A DNA stretch of 64,000 bases from Allobosea lathyri (GTDB lineage Bacteria > Pseudomonadota > Alphaproteobacteria > Rhizobiales > Beijerinckiaceae): NCBI RefSeq assembly GCF_900108245.1, contig NZ_FNUY01000001.1, positions 907,285 through 971,284 of the forward strand, written 5' to 3'. Shown here piece by piece: positions 9,018-16,867 of this stretch (within the stretch, counting starts at the first letter, position 1; every line of letters begins with the position of its first letter). The position numbers were made by a program, and so were the translations under genes. The notes under the pieces are model-generated. The model was not told the origin of the DNA, made no database searches, and saw nothing but the letters and a program-made list of their open reading frames with translations.

Positions 9018-10028
9018 ATGCCCGATTCGATGCCAGGTTCTCGGCACGCTATCTCTCGCCGGCTGGCGCTGGCCGCATCGCTTTCGCTCGTGCTCTCGGC
9101 CTGTGCCCAGACTGAGGCGAGCGTTTCGCCGTTTTCCGAGCCGACGCGCGCCGATGCCTCGGCTCTCGGCAAGGATCCGACGCTGCTCGTCGTCACCACG
9201 CGCAAGCCGTCGGGGCCTGTCGCTCCCTTCTTCGGCTCCGACCGTGGCAATCTGACCTTCGCGGAGGCGCAGATGTCGCCGCCCGGCCGCGGGATTGCCG
9301 GGCAGGTGTCCTCCGTCGTCAACGGGGACTGGGCCGTGCTGGGTGTCAGCAACCGCACATCGAATGAGGCCGCGCGCGCCTTCGCCGAGGCTGCGAACGG
9401 ACGCGACGTGCTGCTCTATGTGCACGGCTACAACGAGACCTTCGAATCGGCGGCCCGCAGTGCCGCCCAGCTGTCGCACTCGCTCGAATTCCAGGGCCGC
9501 ACCGCGATGTTCAGCTGGCCGTCCGGGGGCAAGCTCTTCGACTACGCCTATGATCGCGAAAGCGCGCTGTGGTCGCGCGACGGCTTCGTGCAGGCGCTCA
9601 AGGCGCTGGTTGCGAACCCGACGGTCGGACGCATCCATATCGTCGCGCATTCGATGGGCACGTTCCTGACTTTGGAAGGCCTGCGCGAATTGCGCGAATC
9701 CTCCGACGTCTATGCCCGCATCGGCTCAGTCATCCTGGCGTCGCCCGATATCGACATCGATGCCTTCGAGCAGACCGTCTCCAAGCTCGGGCCGCTCGCG
9801 CGCCGCATGACGCTGATCATCGATCCCGGCGACCGCGCCCTGGCGATCTCGGCCCGGCTTGCAGGCGGTGTCGCCCGCGCCGGCGCTGCCGACCGCTCGC
9901 GGCTGGAAGCGCTCGGCGTGCGCGTCGCCGACACTTCGGGACGCGGCTGGAGCATGCTCCGGCATGACCTCTTCCTCTCGAACAGCGAGGTCACGATGGT
10001 CGTCCGACGGGCGATGGACCGTTCCTGA
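9018..10028 (+). CDS. DUF900-family alpha/beta hydrolase, predicted lipoprotein (tandem paralogue)
   Basis: The 336-residue protein has a lipobox-type N-terminus (LVLSACAQ) and a DUF900 core: YVHGYNETFESA, YAYDRESALWSRD and the nucleophile motif VAHSMGTFLTLEGL. It is clearly homologous to the product of the preceding gene but lacks that protein's Gly-rich C-terminal tail. The 28 bases around the nucleophile codons (9643-9670) are identical to 8351-8378. An in-frame ATG at 9030 is an alternative start. The 137 bp between the paralogues is enough for a separate promoter. Confidence 0.85.
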   Translation: MPDSMPGSRHAISRRLALAASLSLVLSACAQTEASVSPFSEPTRADASALGKDPTLLVVTTRKPSGPVAPFFGSDRGNLTFAEAQMSPPGRGIAGQVSSVVNGDWAVLGVSNRTSNEAARAFAEAANGRDVLLYVHGYNETFESAARSAAQLSHSLEFQGRTAMFSWPSGGKLFDYAYDRESALWSRDGFVQALKALVANPTVGRIHIVAHSMGTFLTLEGLRELRESSDVYARIGSVILASPDIDIDAFEQTVSKLGPLARRMTLIIDPGDRALAISARLAGGVARAGAADRSRLEALGVRVADTSGRGWSMLRHDLFLSNSEVTMVVRRAMDRS

Positions 10029-10068
10029 AACCGGGGCAGCCGAGGCGTTGTTCGCTCGCCAGTGACGC

Positions 10069-10527
10069 TCAGATCGGCGGCAGGCCGATACGCTTCTTGA
10101 TCGTCGCCATCGCGAAGTTGGATTCGACCGACTGGATGCATTTCAGCCGCGTCACCTTCTGCTTCAGGAAGCGCTCATACCCGTCGATGCCATCCGTCAG
10201 GACGCGCAGAAGATAATCCTGCGTGCCGGTCATCAGGTAGCATTCGGCGACCTCGCTCCAGCCTTCGACGGCCTTCTCGAACTCGGCGATATGCTCCTGC
10301 GTCTGCTGGGTCAGCCGCACCGACACGAAAACGCTGAAGGGCAGGCCATAGGCTTTCGGGTCGACGATGGCCGAATAGCCCTGGATGACGCCGGTCTCCT
10401 CCAGCCGCTTCAGGCGGCGCAGACAGGGCGTCGGCGAGAGCCCGATCTTCTGCGACAGCTCCTGATTAGTGATCCGGCCATCCTCCTGGAGCAATGCAAG
10501 TATACGGCGATCGGTCGTATCGAGCAT
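10069..10527 (-). CDS. Lrp/AsnC family transcriptional regulator, MdeR-like
   Basis: The 152-residue protein has an N-terminal AsnC-type helix-turn-helix (DRRILALLQEDGRITNQELS, then IGLSPTPCLRRLKRLEETGVI) and a C-terminal RAM effector domain from about residue 68. The ATG at 10527 has GGAGAG six bases upstream; upstream in-frame codons do not extend the family match. It is divergent from the PLP-dependent sulfur amino acid lyase gene at 10686, the arrangement of mdeR and mdeA (methionine gamma-lyase) in Pseudomonas putida. It therefore probably controls that enzyme in response to an amino acid such as methionine; this is inference from context. Confidence 0.85.
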   Translation of the reverse strand: MLDTTDRRILALLQEDGRITNQELSQKIGLSPTPCLRRLKRLEETGVIQGYSAIVDPKAYGLPFSVFVSVRLTQQTQEHIAEFEKAVEGWSEVAECYLMTGTQDYLLRVLTDGIDGYERFLKQKVTRLKCIQSVESNFAMATIKKRIGLPPI

Positions 10528-10685
10528 GATATGCTCTCCGTTGAACGATTGTTGGCAGGAAGCTGCACAGGCCATTCTATGGTGAGTGCGATCAGCCAAG
10601 CAATGCTGCAACAATCCGATTATTCTGAAGGCGAGGCGGCCGGGCTTACGGGGACGGACCGCATGCGACAACGGAGGAAGCGACC
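10528..10685. promoter_or_regulatory. Divergent promoter region of the Lrp regulator and PLP lyase genes
   Basis: The 158-bp region separates the divergently read regulator and enzyme genes and should contain both promoters and the Lrp sites. A stretch of short A+T-rich repeats (ttgttggcag, caatgctgcaacaatccgattattc) fits Lrp-type binding, but no single operator can be fixed by eye. Confidence 0.4.
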
Positions 10686-11969
10686 ATGAGCGGCGACAGC
10701 TATCACAAGGACCGGATTTCCAACCGCAAGCTGCATCCGGAAACGCTGATGATGGGCTTCGGCTATTCGCCGGCCATGTCTGAAGGGTCGCTGAAGCCGC
10801 CGATCTTCCTGACCTCGACCTTCGTTTTCGAGAATGCCCAACAGGGCAAGGACTTCTTCGACCTGACATCGGGCCGCCGCCGGCCCAATCCCGGGGAGAA
10901 GTCCGGCCTCGTCTACTCGCGCTTCAACCACCCCAACATGGAAATCCTCGAGGATCGCCTTGCGATCTGGGACGAGGCCGAGAAATGCGCCGTCTTCGCC
11001 TCGGGCATGGCGGCGATCGCCACGACCTGCTTCGCCTTCCTGAGGCCGGGCGACACGGTGATCCATTCGCGCCCGCTCTATGGCGGCACCGAAACGCTGC
11101 TGAAGAACCAGATGGGCGCCTTCGGCGTGATCCCCTTCGGCTTCACCGACGGTCTCGACATCGAGCAGATGCGCGCCACCGCCAAGGCCGCGGCTGCGAA
11201 AGGCCGGGTCGGCATGATCCTGGTCGAGACGCCGGCGAACCCGACCAATGGGCTGGTCGATCTCGCCGCCTGCGCGCTGATCGCCGACGAGCTTGAGAAG
11301 TCGCAGGGCCACCGCCCGCCGGTCGTGGTCGACAACACCATGCTCGGGCCGAAATACCAGAAGCCGCTGAAGCAGGGCGCCGATCTCTCGCTGCTCTCGC
11401 TGACGAAATATGTCGGCGGGCACTCGGACCTCGTCGGCGGCTCTATCAGCGGGTCGGAGGCGCTGGTGCGGCAGGTCAAGAGCTGGCGCGGTTCGCTGGG
11501 CACGCAGCTCGATCCCAACTCCTGCTGGATGCTGATGCGCTCGCTAGAAACGCTCGACATTCGCATGAGCCGCGCCAACGAGAACGCCAAGCTGGTCGCT
11601 GAGTATCTCTCAGCCCATCCGAAGGTGGCCAAGGTCCACTATCTCGGCGATCTCAAGGACGGCGATCCGCGCAAGGCGGTGTTCGACCGGCAGTGCACGG
11701 CGGCCGGATCGACCTTCGCCTTCGACGTGAAGGGCGGAGAGAAGGAGGCCTTCGCGCTCCTCGACAACCTCCAGATCATGAAGCTCGCGGTCAGCCTCGG
11801 TGGTACCGAGACGCTCGTGTCGCATCCCGCCGCGATGACGCATTCCGGCGTGGCGCGCGAACTGCGCGAGGAGATTGGCCTGACCGATGCCCTGATCCGC
11901 ATCTCCGTCGGCATCGAGAACATCGAGGACCTGATCTCGGATCTGGCCCAGGCGCTGGAGGCGGTTTGA
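10686..11969 (+). CDS. Cystathionine gamma-synthase family PLP enzyme, probable methionine gamma-lyase
   Basis: The 427-residue protein is a Cys/Met-metabolism PLP enzyme. PLP-contacting motifs are seen: YSRFNHPN, FASGMAAIA, SRPLYGGTE and SLTKYVGGHSD, where Lys241 forms the Schiff base. SLGGTETLVSHPA is the usual C-terminal active-site segment. The longer form with an insert after the N-terminal region (GRRRPNPGEKSG) matches the cystathionine gamma-synthase family subgroup often annotated as methionine gamma-lyase, which gives methanethiol, 2-oxobutanoate and ammonia. The divergent Lrp gene supports a catabolic role. The exact reaction cannot be told from sequence. Confidence 0.85.
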   Translation: MSGDSYHKDRISNRKLHPETLMMGFGYSPAMSEGSLKPPIFLTSTFVFENAQQGKDFFDLTSGRRRPNPGEKSGLVYSRFNHPNMEILEDRLAIWDEAEKCAVFASGMAAIATTCFAFLRPGDTVIHSRPLYGGTETLLKNQMGAFGVIPFGFTDGLDIEQMRATAKAAAAKGRVGMILVETPANPTNGLVDLAACALIADELEKSQGHRPPVVVDNTMLGPKYQKPLKQGADLSLLSLTKYVGGHSDLVGGSISGSEALVRQVKSWRGSLGTQLDPNSCWMLMRSLETLDIRMSRANENAKLVAEYLSAHPKVAKVHYLGDLKDGDPRKAVFDRQCTAAGSTFAFDVKGGEKEAFALLDNLQIMKLAVSLGGTETLVSHPAAMTHSGVARELREEIGLTDALIRISVGIENIEDLISDLAQALEAV

Positions 11970-11996
11970 GGCTTCGGCCCCGGATCGCACCTGTTG

Positions 11997-12320
11997 TCAG
12001 GCGAGGCCCAGAAAAAGCGCAAGCGATCGATTGACCGCGATCGTCGTTTCCGGGTCGAGCCGGCCGAACCGTTGGCCGATCCGGCCGCGCTTCACGGACA
12101 TGACCTTGTCGATCATGATCTGGGAAGGCAGCCGCAGGCCATTGGTTTCGTTCGGCTCGACAGACAGTCTGATCAAGGGCGCATCGACCGTCTCGCTCGA
12201 TATAAGCAGGACGGTCACTGTACCGGTCAGTTCGAACTGGTCGGACTGTATAACGAGCGCAGGGCGGGGCTTTCCGAAGTCCCCGCTCATCGCGACAGTA
12301 ACGAGATCGCCGCGTTTCAT
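11997..12320 (-). CDS. mazF: MazF/PemK family toxin (endoribonuclease)
   Basis: The 107-residue protein carries the PemK/MazF SH3-like fold: MKRGDLVTVAMSGDFGKPRPALVIQS at the N-terminus, LSVEPNETNGLRLPSQIMIDKV in the middle and VKRGRIGQRFGRL near the end. MazF toxins cleave mRNA at short sequences when released from the antitoxin. The start overlaps the end of the upstream antitoxin gene by four bases (ATGA), so the pair is translationally coupled. Full length and apparently intact. Confidence 0.92.
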   Translation of the reverse strand: MKRGDLVTVAMSGDFGKPRPALVIQSDQFELTGTVTVLLISSETVDAPLIRLSVEPNETNGLRLPSQIMIDKVMSVKRGRIGQRFGRLDPETTIAVNRSLALFLGLA

Positions 12321-12538
12321 TCGCTGGGATCGTCCAGATCAGTCAGGGCCGCGTCCAGGAAATCGCCAAGGCCGACGTCGCGAGCGTCCGCAGACGCGAC
12401 GAGCAACGATTGCCGGCGGCATTCCGCCGCAAAGCCGGGCTTGCGCGTATCCGGGACCCATATCTGCAAAGGTCTCAGACCTGCCGCCCGCAGAGCATCG
12501 CGGCGCTTTTGCACACGTTGATTGGTCGGCGTCGGCAT
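12317..12538 (-). CDS. mazE: MazE-family antitoxin (DUF3018 type)
   Basis: The 73-residue protein is of the antitoxin MazE family found next to alphaproteobacterial MazF/PemK toxins. The N-terminal part RVQKRRDALRAAGLRPLQIWVPDTRKPGF is basic and probably binds DNA; the acidic C-terminus (LGDFLDAALTDLDDPSE) should wrap and inhibit the toxin. GGAGCAGGA precedes the ATG at 12538. A perfect palindrome 21 bases upstream may be the autoregulatory operator. Confidence 0.88.
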   Translation of the reverse strand: MPTPTNQRVQKRRDALRAAGLRPLQIWVPDTRKPGFAAECRRQSLLVASADARDVGLGDFLDAALTDLDDPSE

Positions 12539-12558
12539 GCGTCCTGCTCCGTCTATTC

Positions 12559-12570
12559 GTTACATGTAAC
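12559..12570. promoter_or_regulatory. Candidate operator of the mazEF module (palindrome)
   Basis: GTTACATGTAAC is a perfect 12-bp palindrome 21 bp upstream of the antitoxin start. On the minus strand TTGAGA lies 17 bp before TACATG inside it, so bound antitoxin would cover a plausible -10 region. Confidence 0.5.
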
Positions 12571-12620
12571 AAATTGAAGGCACATTCTCAACAGGGTTTC
12601 TGCGCTCTGTGTTTGGCAAT

Positions 12621-13358
12621 TCAAATTCCGACGCGTCCCCAGCCCGGCAGCTTCAGCGCCGGCTGGCGGATGTCGAGGCCGGCCACCAGCCCGAGCAGGT
12701 TGACCTCGACGCCCTCGACCCAGCCGAGCGTAAATCCGGCCAGCCCGAACAGCGAAGCCTGAATCCCGGTGCGGCTGGGCGTGAGCCCGGCAAAAAACCC
12801 GGCATCGCGGAAATCCTTGCCGATCGCGGTCGGCGGCAGCGCCTGGGAGAGTTCGGGCACCTCGGCCAGAACATGCTGGACGAAGCTGTTCGAGTTCGGT
12901 CCCGGCCATGCCGTGTAGCTACCGGGCTGCACATAGGCATAGCTTTTCACGGCGTCGCGAATGCGCGGGATGATGCGCTCGGCGGCCTCGCCGCGCAGTT
13001 CGGTGACGAGCTCGGGCACATTGCCGAACCAACGGCCATCGGCCTCGCGATGGTTGACGCGCACCGGCGTGCCCCAGCCGACCACGTCGAAGCGGGTATA
13101 GGCGCTGGCCCCGCGCTCCTTCACCACCAGCCAGGAGTGATGCGCGAAGACGCCGCGCCAGCGGCCGACGCGGGCGGCAAAGACATGCACCGTCGCTTCC
13201 GGTTCGATCGCGGCTGCGGGCAGCAGCTTGGCGCTCGACCAGTCGGCGTAACGCCAATCCTGCGCTGAGGGCTGCCAATACCACCAGGCGGCATGGCTTG
13301 CGACCGGCAGCAGGAATACCAGCGAGAACAGCAGGAGGAAATGGCGGGCGATGCGCAT
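12621..13358 (-). CDS. DUF3750 domain protein, membrane-anchored or secreted
   Basis: The 245-residue protein (ATG at 13358) starts with MRIARHFLLLFSLVFLLPVASHA, a signal peptide or anchor. The rest matches DUF3750: WRGVFAHHSWLVVKERGASAYTRFDVVGWG, RVNHREADGRWFGNVPELV and PGPNSNSFVQHVLAEVPELS. The conserved His, Asn and Ser segments suggest a cysteine-peptidase-like or acyl-transfer fold, but no function is established. It is divergent from the polyamine transporter operon, with about 140 bp in between. Confidence 0.8.
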   Translation of the reverse strand: MRIARHFLLLFSLVFLLPVASHAAWWYWQPSAQDWRYADWSSAKLLPAAAIEPEATVHVFAARVGRWRGVFAHHSWLVVKERGASAYTRFDVVGWGTPVRVNHREADGRWFGNVPELVTELRGEAAERIIPRIRDAVKSYAYVQPGSYTAWPGPNSNSFVQHVLAEVPELSQALPPTAIGKDFRDAGFFAGLTPSRTGIQASLFGLAGFTLGWVEGVEVNLLGLVAGLDIRQPALKLPGWGRVGI

Positions 13359-13499
13359 GGGAAAGGATATGTGGCCAAGTTGTTGCATCGCAAGATCGCT
13401 GGCGATTGCGGCAGCATGACGCGCGCTCGCTATTGCGGGTTGAGGCGCGCGAGCAAACTGCTAGCCTTCGCCGCGATATCAAGGGGGAGTCGAGATACT

Positions 13500-14612
13500 A
13501 TGACGGGCCGTGGCTGGGTAAGGCGTGTTGTTTCGGGCGCGATTCTGGGTCTAGCGCTTCTTACGGGCGAGAGTGCCGTCGCGCAGAATGGCGAGCTGCG
13601 GATCTTCAACTGGTCGGATTATGTCGATCCCGAGGTGCTGGATGCCTTCAAGAAGGAAACCGGGATCACCGTCGTCTACGACACCTTCGACCAGATGGAG
13701 ACTGTCGAGACCAAGCTCCTAGCCGGCAAGACGGGTTACGATCTGATCGTGGTCACGGCCTCGTTCCTGCCGCGCCATATCCCGCTCGGCCTGTACACGC
13801 CAATCGACGCCGCCAAGGTGCCCAACCTCAAGAACGCCTGGCCGGAGATCCAGGGGCGCCTGTCGAAATACGATCCCGGCAACAAATATGCCGTCAACTA
13901 CATGTGGGGCACGACGGGCATTGGCTACAACGTTGCCAAGATCAAGGAGCGGCTCGGCCCCGACGCGGTGATCGACAGCTGGAAAATCCTGTTCGAGCCC
14001 GAGCAGCTGAAGAAGCTGTCCAATTGCGGCGTGCATGTGCTCGATGCGGTCGAGGAGATGTTCCCGGCCGCCCTGCGCTATCTCGGCCTGAATCCGGATT
14101 CGAAGGCTGAGGCCGACCTCAACAAGGCCGGCGAGCTGCTGCGCAAGATGCGCCCGCACATCCAGAAGTTCCATTCCTCGGAATACATCAACGCGCTCGC
14201 CAACGGCGATATCTGCCTCGCAGTCGGCTATTCCGGCGATATCCTTCAGGCCAGGAAGCGGGCCGAGGAAGCCAAGAACAAGGTCGAGATCGCCTATTCT
14301 ATCCCGAAGGAGGGCGCGCTGATGTGGTTCGATTCCTTCGTCATCCCCAAGGATGCCGGCAATCCGGAAGCCGCGCTGAAATTCATCGATTTCGTCAATC
14401 GCCCGGCGATGGCGGCGAAGAACTCGGACTTCATCCAATACGCCAACGGCAATCTGGCTTCGAAGCCTCTGCTCTCTGCTGCCGTGCGGGACAATCCCGG
14501 CATCTATCCCTCGGAGGCGGTGATGAGCCGCCTCTACACGATAACCCCCTACGACCAGAAGACGCAGCGGCTGGTCAACCGGTTGTGGACCCGCGTCAAG
14601 ACCGGCAAGTGA
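13500..14612 (+). CDS. potF: Polyamine ABC transporter, periplasmic substrate-binding protein
   Basis: The 370-residue protein has a signal peptide (LGLALLTGESAVAQ) and the start signature of polyamine-binding proteins, LRIFNWSDYVDPEVLDAFKKETG. Further family motifs are YDLIVVTASFLPRHI, NYMWGTTGIGYN and ANGDICLAVGYSGD. It captures putrescine or a related polyamine in the periplasm and hands it to the PotGHI membrane complex encoded next. The start at 13500 follows AGGGGGAG; longer in-frame starts upstream run through non-coding sequence. First gene of the potFGHI operon. Confidence 0.92.
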   Translation: MTGRGWVRRVVSGAILGLALLTGESAVAQNGELRIFNWSDYVDPEVLDAFKKETGITVVYDTFDQMETVETKLLAGKTGYDLIVVTASFLPRHIPLGLYTPIDAAKVPNLKNAWPEIQGRLSKYDPGNKYAVNYMWGTTGIGYNVAKIKERLGPDAVIDSWKILFEPEQLKKLSNCGVHVLDAVEEMFPAALRYLGLNPDSKAEADLNKAGELLRKMRPHIQKFHSSEYINALANGDICLAVGYSGDILQARKRAEEAKNKVEIAYSIPKEGALMWFDSFVIPKDAGNPEAALKFIDFVNRPAMAAKNSDFIQYANGNLASKPLLSAAVRDNPGIYPSEAVMSRLYTITPYDQKTQRLVNRLWTRVKTGK

Positions 14613-14629
14613 GCGCCGGCAAGTGAGCG
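14602..14629 (+). repeat. Tandem 14-bp duplication across the potF stop and potG start
   Basis: CCGGCAAGTGAGCG occurs twice head to tail (14602-14615 and 14616-14629). The first copy contains the potF stop codon; the second contains the GTG proposed as the potG start. It looks like a small replication-slippage duplication. Confidence 0.8.
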
Positions 14630-15807
14630 AGGCCAAGAGGGGCGCCCCGGCCATGCGGAAAAGCTCGCCCGGCAGCGTGCGCCGGGCCTTTCAACCCTGG
14701 AACGATCCGGCGGCGAAGCCTCTCGTCGAGTTTCGCGGTGTTACCAGGCGCTTCGGCGCGGTGACGGCGGTCGGCGATCTGTCGCTGTCGCTGTATCCCC
14801 GCGAGTTCTTCGCCCTGCTCGGACCGTCGGGCTGCGGCAAGACCACGCTGATGCGCATGCTCGCGGGGTTCGAGCGACCCGATGCCGGCGAAATCCTGCT
14901 CGACGGCGTCGATATCACTGCCGTTCCGCCGCATCTGCGGCCGGTCAACATGATGTTCCAGTCCTATGCGCTGTTTCCGCATCTCAACGTCGCCGACAAC
15001 GTCGCCTATGGCCTGAAGCGCGAGGGCCTGCCACGCGTGGAGATTGCGCGTCGTGTCGAAGAGATGCTGGCGCTGGTGAAGCTGGAGGGGCTGGGCAGGC
15101 GCCGGCCCGACCAGCTCTCAGGCGGTCAGCGCCAGCGCGTCGCGCTCGCTCGCGCGCTGGCGAAAAAGCCCAAGCTCCTCTTGTTGGACGAGCCGATGGC
15201 GGCGCTCGACCGCAAGCTGCGCGAAGCCACGCAATTCGAGCTGATGGACCTCCAGAGCGAACTCGGCATGACCTTCATGGTCGTCACCCATGATCAGGAC
15301 GAGGCCATGACGATGGCCGACCGCATGGCGGTGATGGATCATGGCAAGCTCGTCCAGATCGGCCCGCCCGACGTGATCTACGAGGCGCCCGCAAACCGCC
15401 ACGTCGCCGAGTTCGTCGGCGACATCAACCTGTTCGAGGGCCGGGTCGCGGCAATCGAGGGTGATCTGGTCAAGGTCGAGACGTCATTTGCCGGGACGAT
15501 CGAACTCGACGAGGAGGCGCCGGCGCTTGGTGTTGGCGAGCCCGTTCTCGTCGGTCTGCGGCCTGAGAAGATCGACCTGGGCCATGACGAGCCCATCGGC
15601 GTCGCCAACAAGGTTGCCGGCGAAATCTGGGATATCGGCTATCTCGGCGATTTCACCATGATCCAGGTGATGATCGGCGGGGAGGACGGGCAGCTCCTCA
15701 AGGTCGCGCTGGCGAACCGGACGCGGCGGATCGCACGGCCCTTCGCCTGGGAGGACAAGGTCTGGCTCTCCTGGGACATCGAGGCCGGGCTGGTGTTGCG
15801 GCCGTGA
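14623..15807 (+). CDS. potG: Polyamine ABC transporter ATP-binding protein
   Basis: The 394-residue ATPase powers the PotFGHI polyamine importer. Walker A GPSGCGKT lies near residue 70, the signature LSGGQRQRV near 166 and Walker B LLLLDEPMAALD near 186. The switch His is in VVTHDQDEA, and a C-terminal TOBE domain follows (GLRPEKIDL). The GTG at 14623 lies within a tandem repeat; the ATG at 14653 is an alternative that would remove ten poorly conserved residues. It sits ten bases after potF. Confidence 0.93.
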   Translation: MSEAKRGAPAMRKSSPGSVRRAFQPWNDPAAKPLVEFRGVTRRFGAVTAVGDLSLSLYPREFFALLGPSGCGKTTLMRMLAGFERPDAGEILLDGVDITAVPPHLRPVNMMFQSYALFPHLNVADNVAYGLKREGLPRVEIARRVEEMLALVKLEGLGRRRPDQLSGGQRQRVALARALAKKPKLLLLDEPMAALDRKLREATQFELMDLQSELGMTFMVVTHDQDEAMTMADRMAVMDHGKLVQIGPPDVIYEAPANRHVAEFVGDINLFEGRVAAIEGDLVKVETSFAGTIELDEEAPALGVGEPVLVGLRPEKIDLGHDEPIGVANKVAGEIWDIGYLGDFTMIQVMIGGEDGQLLKVALANRTRRIARPFAWEDKVWLSWDIEAGLVLRP

Positions 15808-15836
15808 CCAGAGCGGACGATCCCCACAAGTGTAGT

Positions 15837-15936
15837 CCTCATCCTGAGGAGCGCCGCAGGCGCGTCTCGAAAGGTGGTTCCAGTGCGCGCTGGAACATCC
15901 TTCGAGACGCCGCTGACGCGGCTCCTCAGGACGAGG
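15837..15936. repeat. Intergenic palindromic repeat element (rhizobial type) inside the pot operon
   Basis: The outer arms are CCTCATCCTGAGGAGC at 15837-15852 and its near-perfect complement ending at 15936; the pairing extends inward over about 35 bases to CGTCTCGAA/TTCGAGACG. A small inner hairpin (TTCCAG/CTGGAA) sits at the tip. Such ~100-bp cruciform elements are dispersed in Hyphomicrobiales genomes. Here it separates potG from potH and would fold in the transcript. Confidence 0.8.
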
Positions 15937-15967
15937 GCTGCGGGGGGCCCCGGACTAGCTTTGGGCA

Positions 15968-16867
15968 ATGGCTGTGAGCGTCGCGACCTCTGCCCGCCGC
16001 CTTGTCGTGGCCGTGCCCTATCTCTGGCTCCTGCTGTTCTTCCTCGCGCCCTTCGTGATCGTGCTGCGCATGGCGCTGTCCGATGCCGCAACCGCATTGC
16101 CGCCCTATGCACCCCATTTCGAGGGCCTTTCGACGATCGGCAGCTTTCTGTCGCAGCTGGATCTCGAAAACTTCAGCCTGATCACTGACGATCCGCTCTA
16201 CTGGCAGAGCTATCTCTACTCCCTGCGCATCGCTGCCCTGACCACCCTGATCGCGCTCGGCATCGGCTATCCGCTGGCCTATGCGATGGCGGCGGCTTCG
16301 CGGCGCTGGCAGGGGCTTCTGCTCGTCCTGGTCATCCTGCCGTTCTGGACCTCGTTCCTGATCCGGGTCTACGCCTGGATCGGCATCCTCCGGCCCGAGG
16401 GCCTGCTCGACATGGTTCTCGGCGGGCTTGGCCTTGCCGGTGAGCCGCTTCGGCTGCTGAACACCGAAACCGCCGTGCTGATCGGCATGGTCTATTCCTA
16501 TCTGCCCTTCATGGTGCTGCCGCTGTTCACGACCTTGGAAAAGCTCGATCGCAGCCTTCTGGAGGCGGCCGCCGATCTCGGCTCCACGCCGTTGACCGCG
16601 TTCCTGACCGTGACGCTGCCGCTGTCCCTGCCGGGCATCCTGGCGGGATGCGCCCTCGTTTTCATCCCGGCTGTGGGCGAGTTCGTGATTCCCGACCTGC
16701 TCGGCGGACCCGATACGGTGATGATCGGCAAGGTGCTCTGGAACGAGTTCTTCTCGAACCGCGACTGGCCGCTGGCATCGGCCGTGGCCATCGTGCTGCT
16801 GATCGTGCTCGTGCTGCCATTGGTGCTGCTTCAGCGCGCGCGGCTGGCGCGGGGAGGGGCGGCATGA
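15968..16867 (+). CDS. potH: Polyamine ABC transporter permease
   Basis: The 299-residue inner-membrane protein has about six membrane segments; the first is VAVPYLWLLLFFLAPFVIVL. The cytoplasmic EAA loop that docks on the ATPase is seen as LEAAADLGSTPLTAFLTVTLPLSLPGI near residues 198-224. It forms the translocation channel with PotI. It is separated from potG by a palindromic repeat, and its stop overlaps the potI start by four bases (ATGA). Confidence 0.92.
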   Translation: MAVSVATSARRLVVAVPYLWLLLFFLAPFVIVLRMALSDAATALPPYAPHFEGLSTIGSFLSQLDLENFSLITDDPLYWQSYLYSLRIAALTTLIALGIGYPLAYAMAAASRRWQGLLLVLVILPFWTSFLIRVYAWIGILRPEGLLDMVLGGLGLAGEPLRLLNTETAVLIGMVYSYLPFMVLPLFTTLEKLDRSLLEAAADLGSTPLTAFLTVTLPLSLPGILAGCALVFIPAVGEFVIPDLLGGPDTVMIGKVLWNEFFSNRDWPLASAVAIVLLIVLVLPLVLLQRARLARGGAA

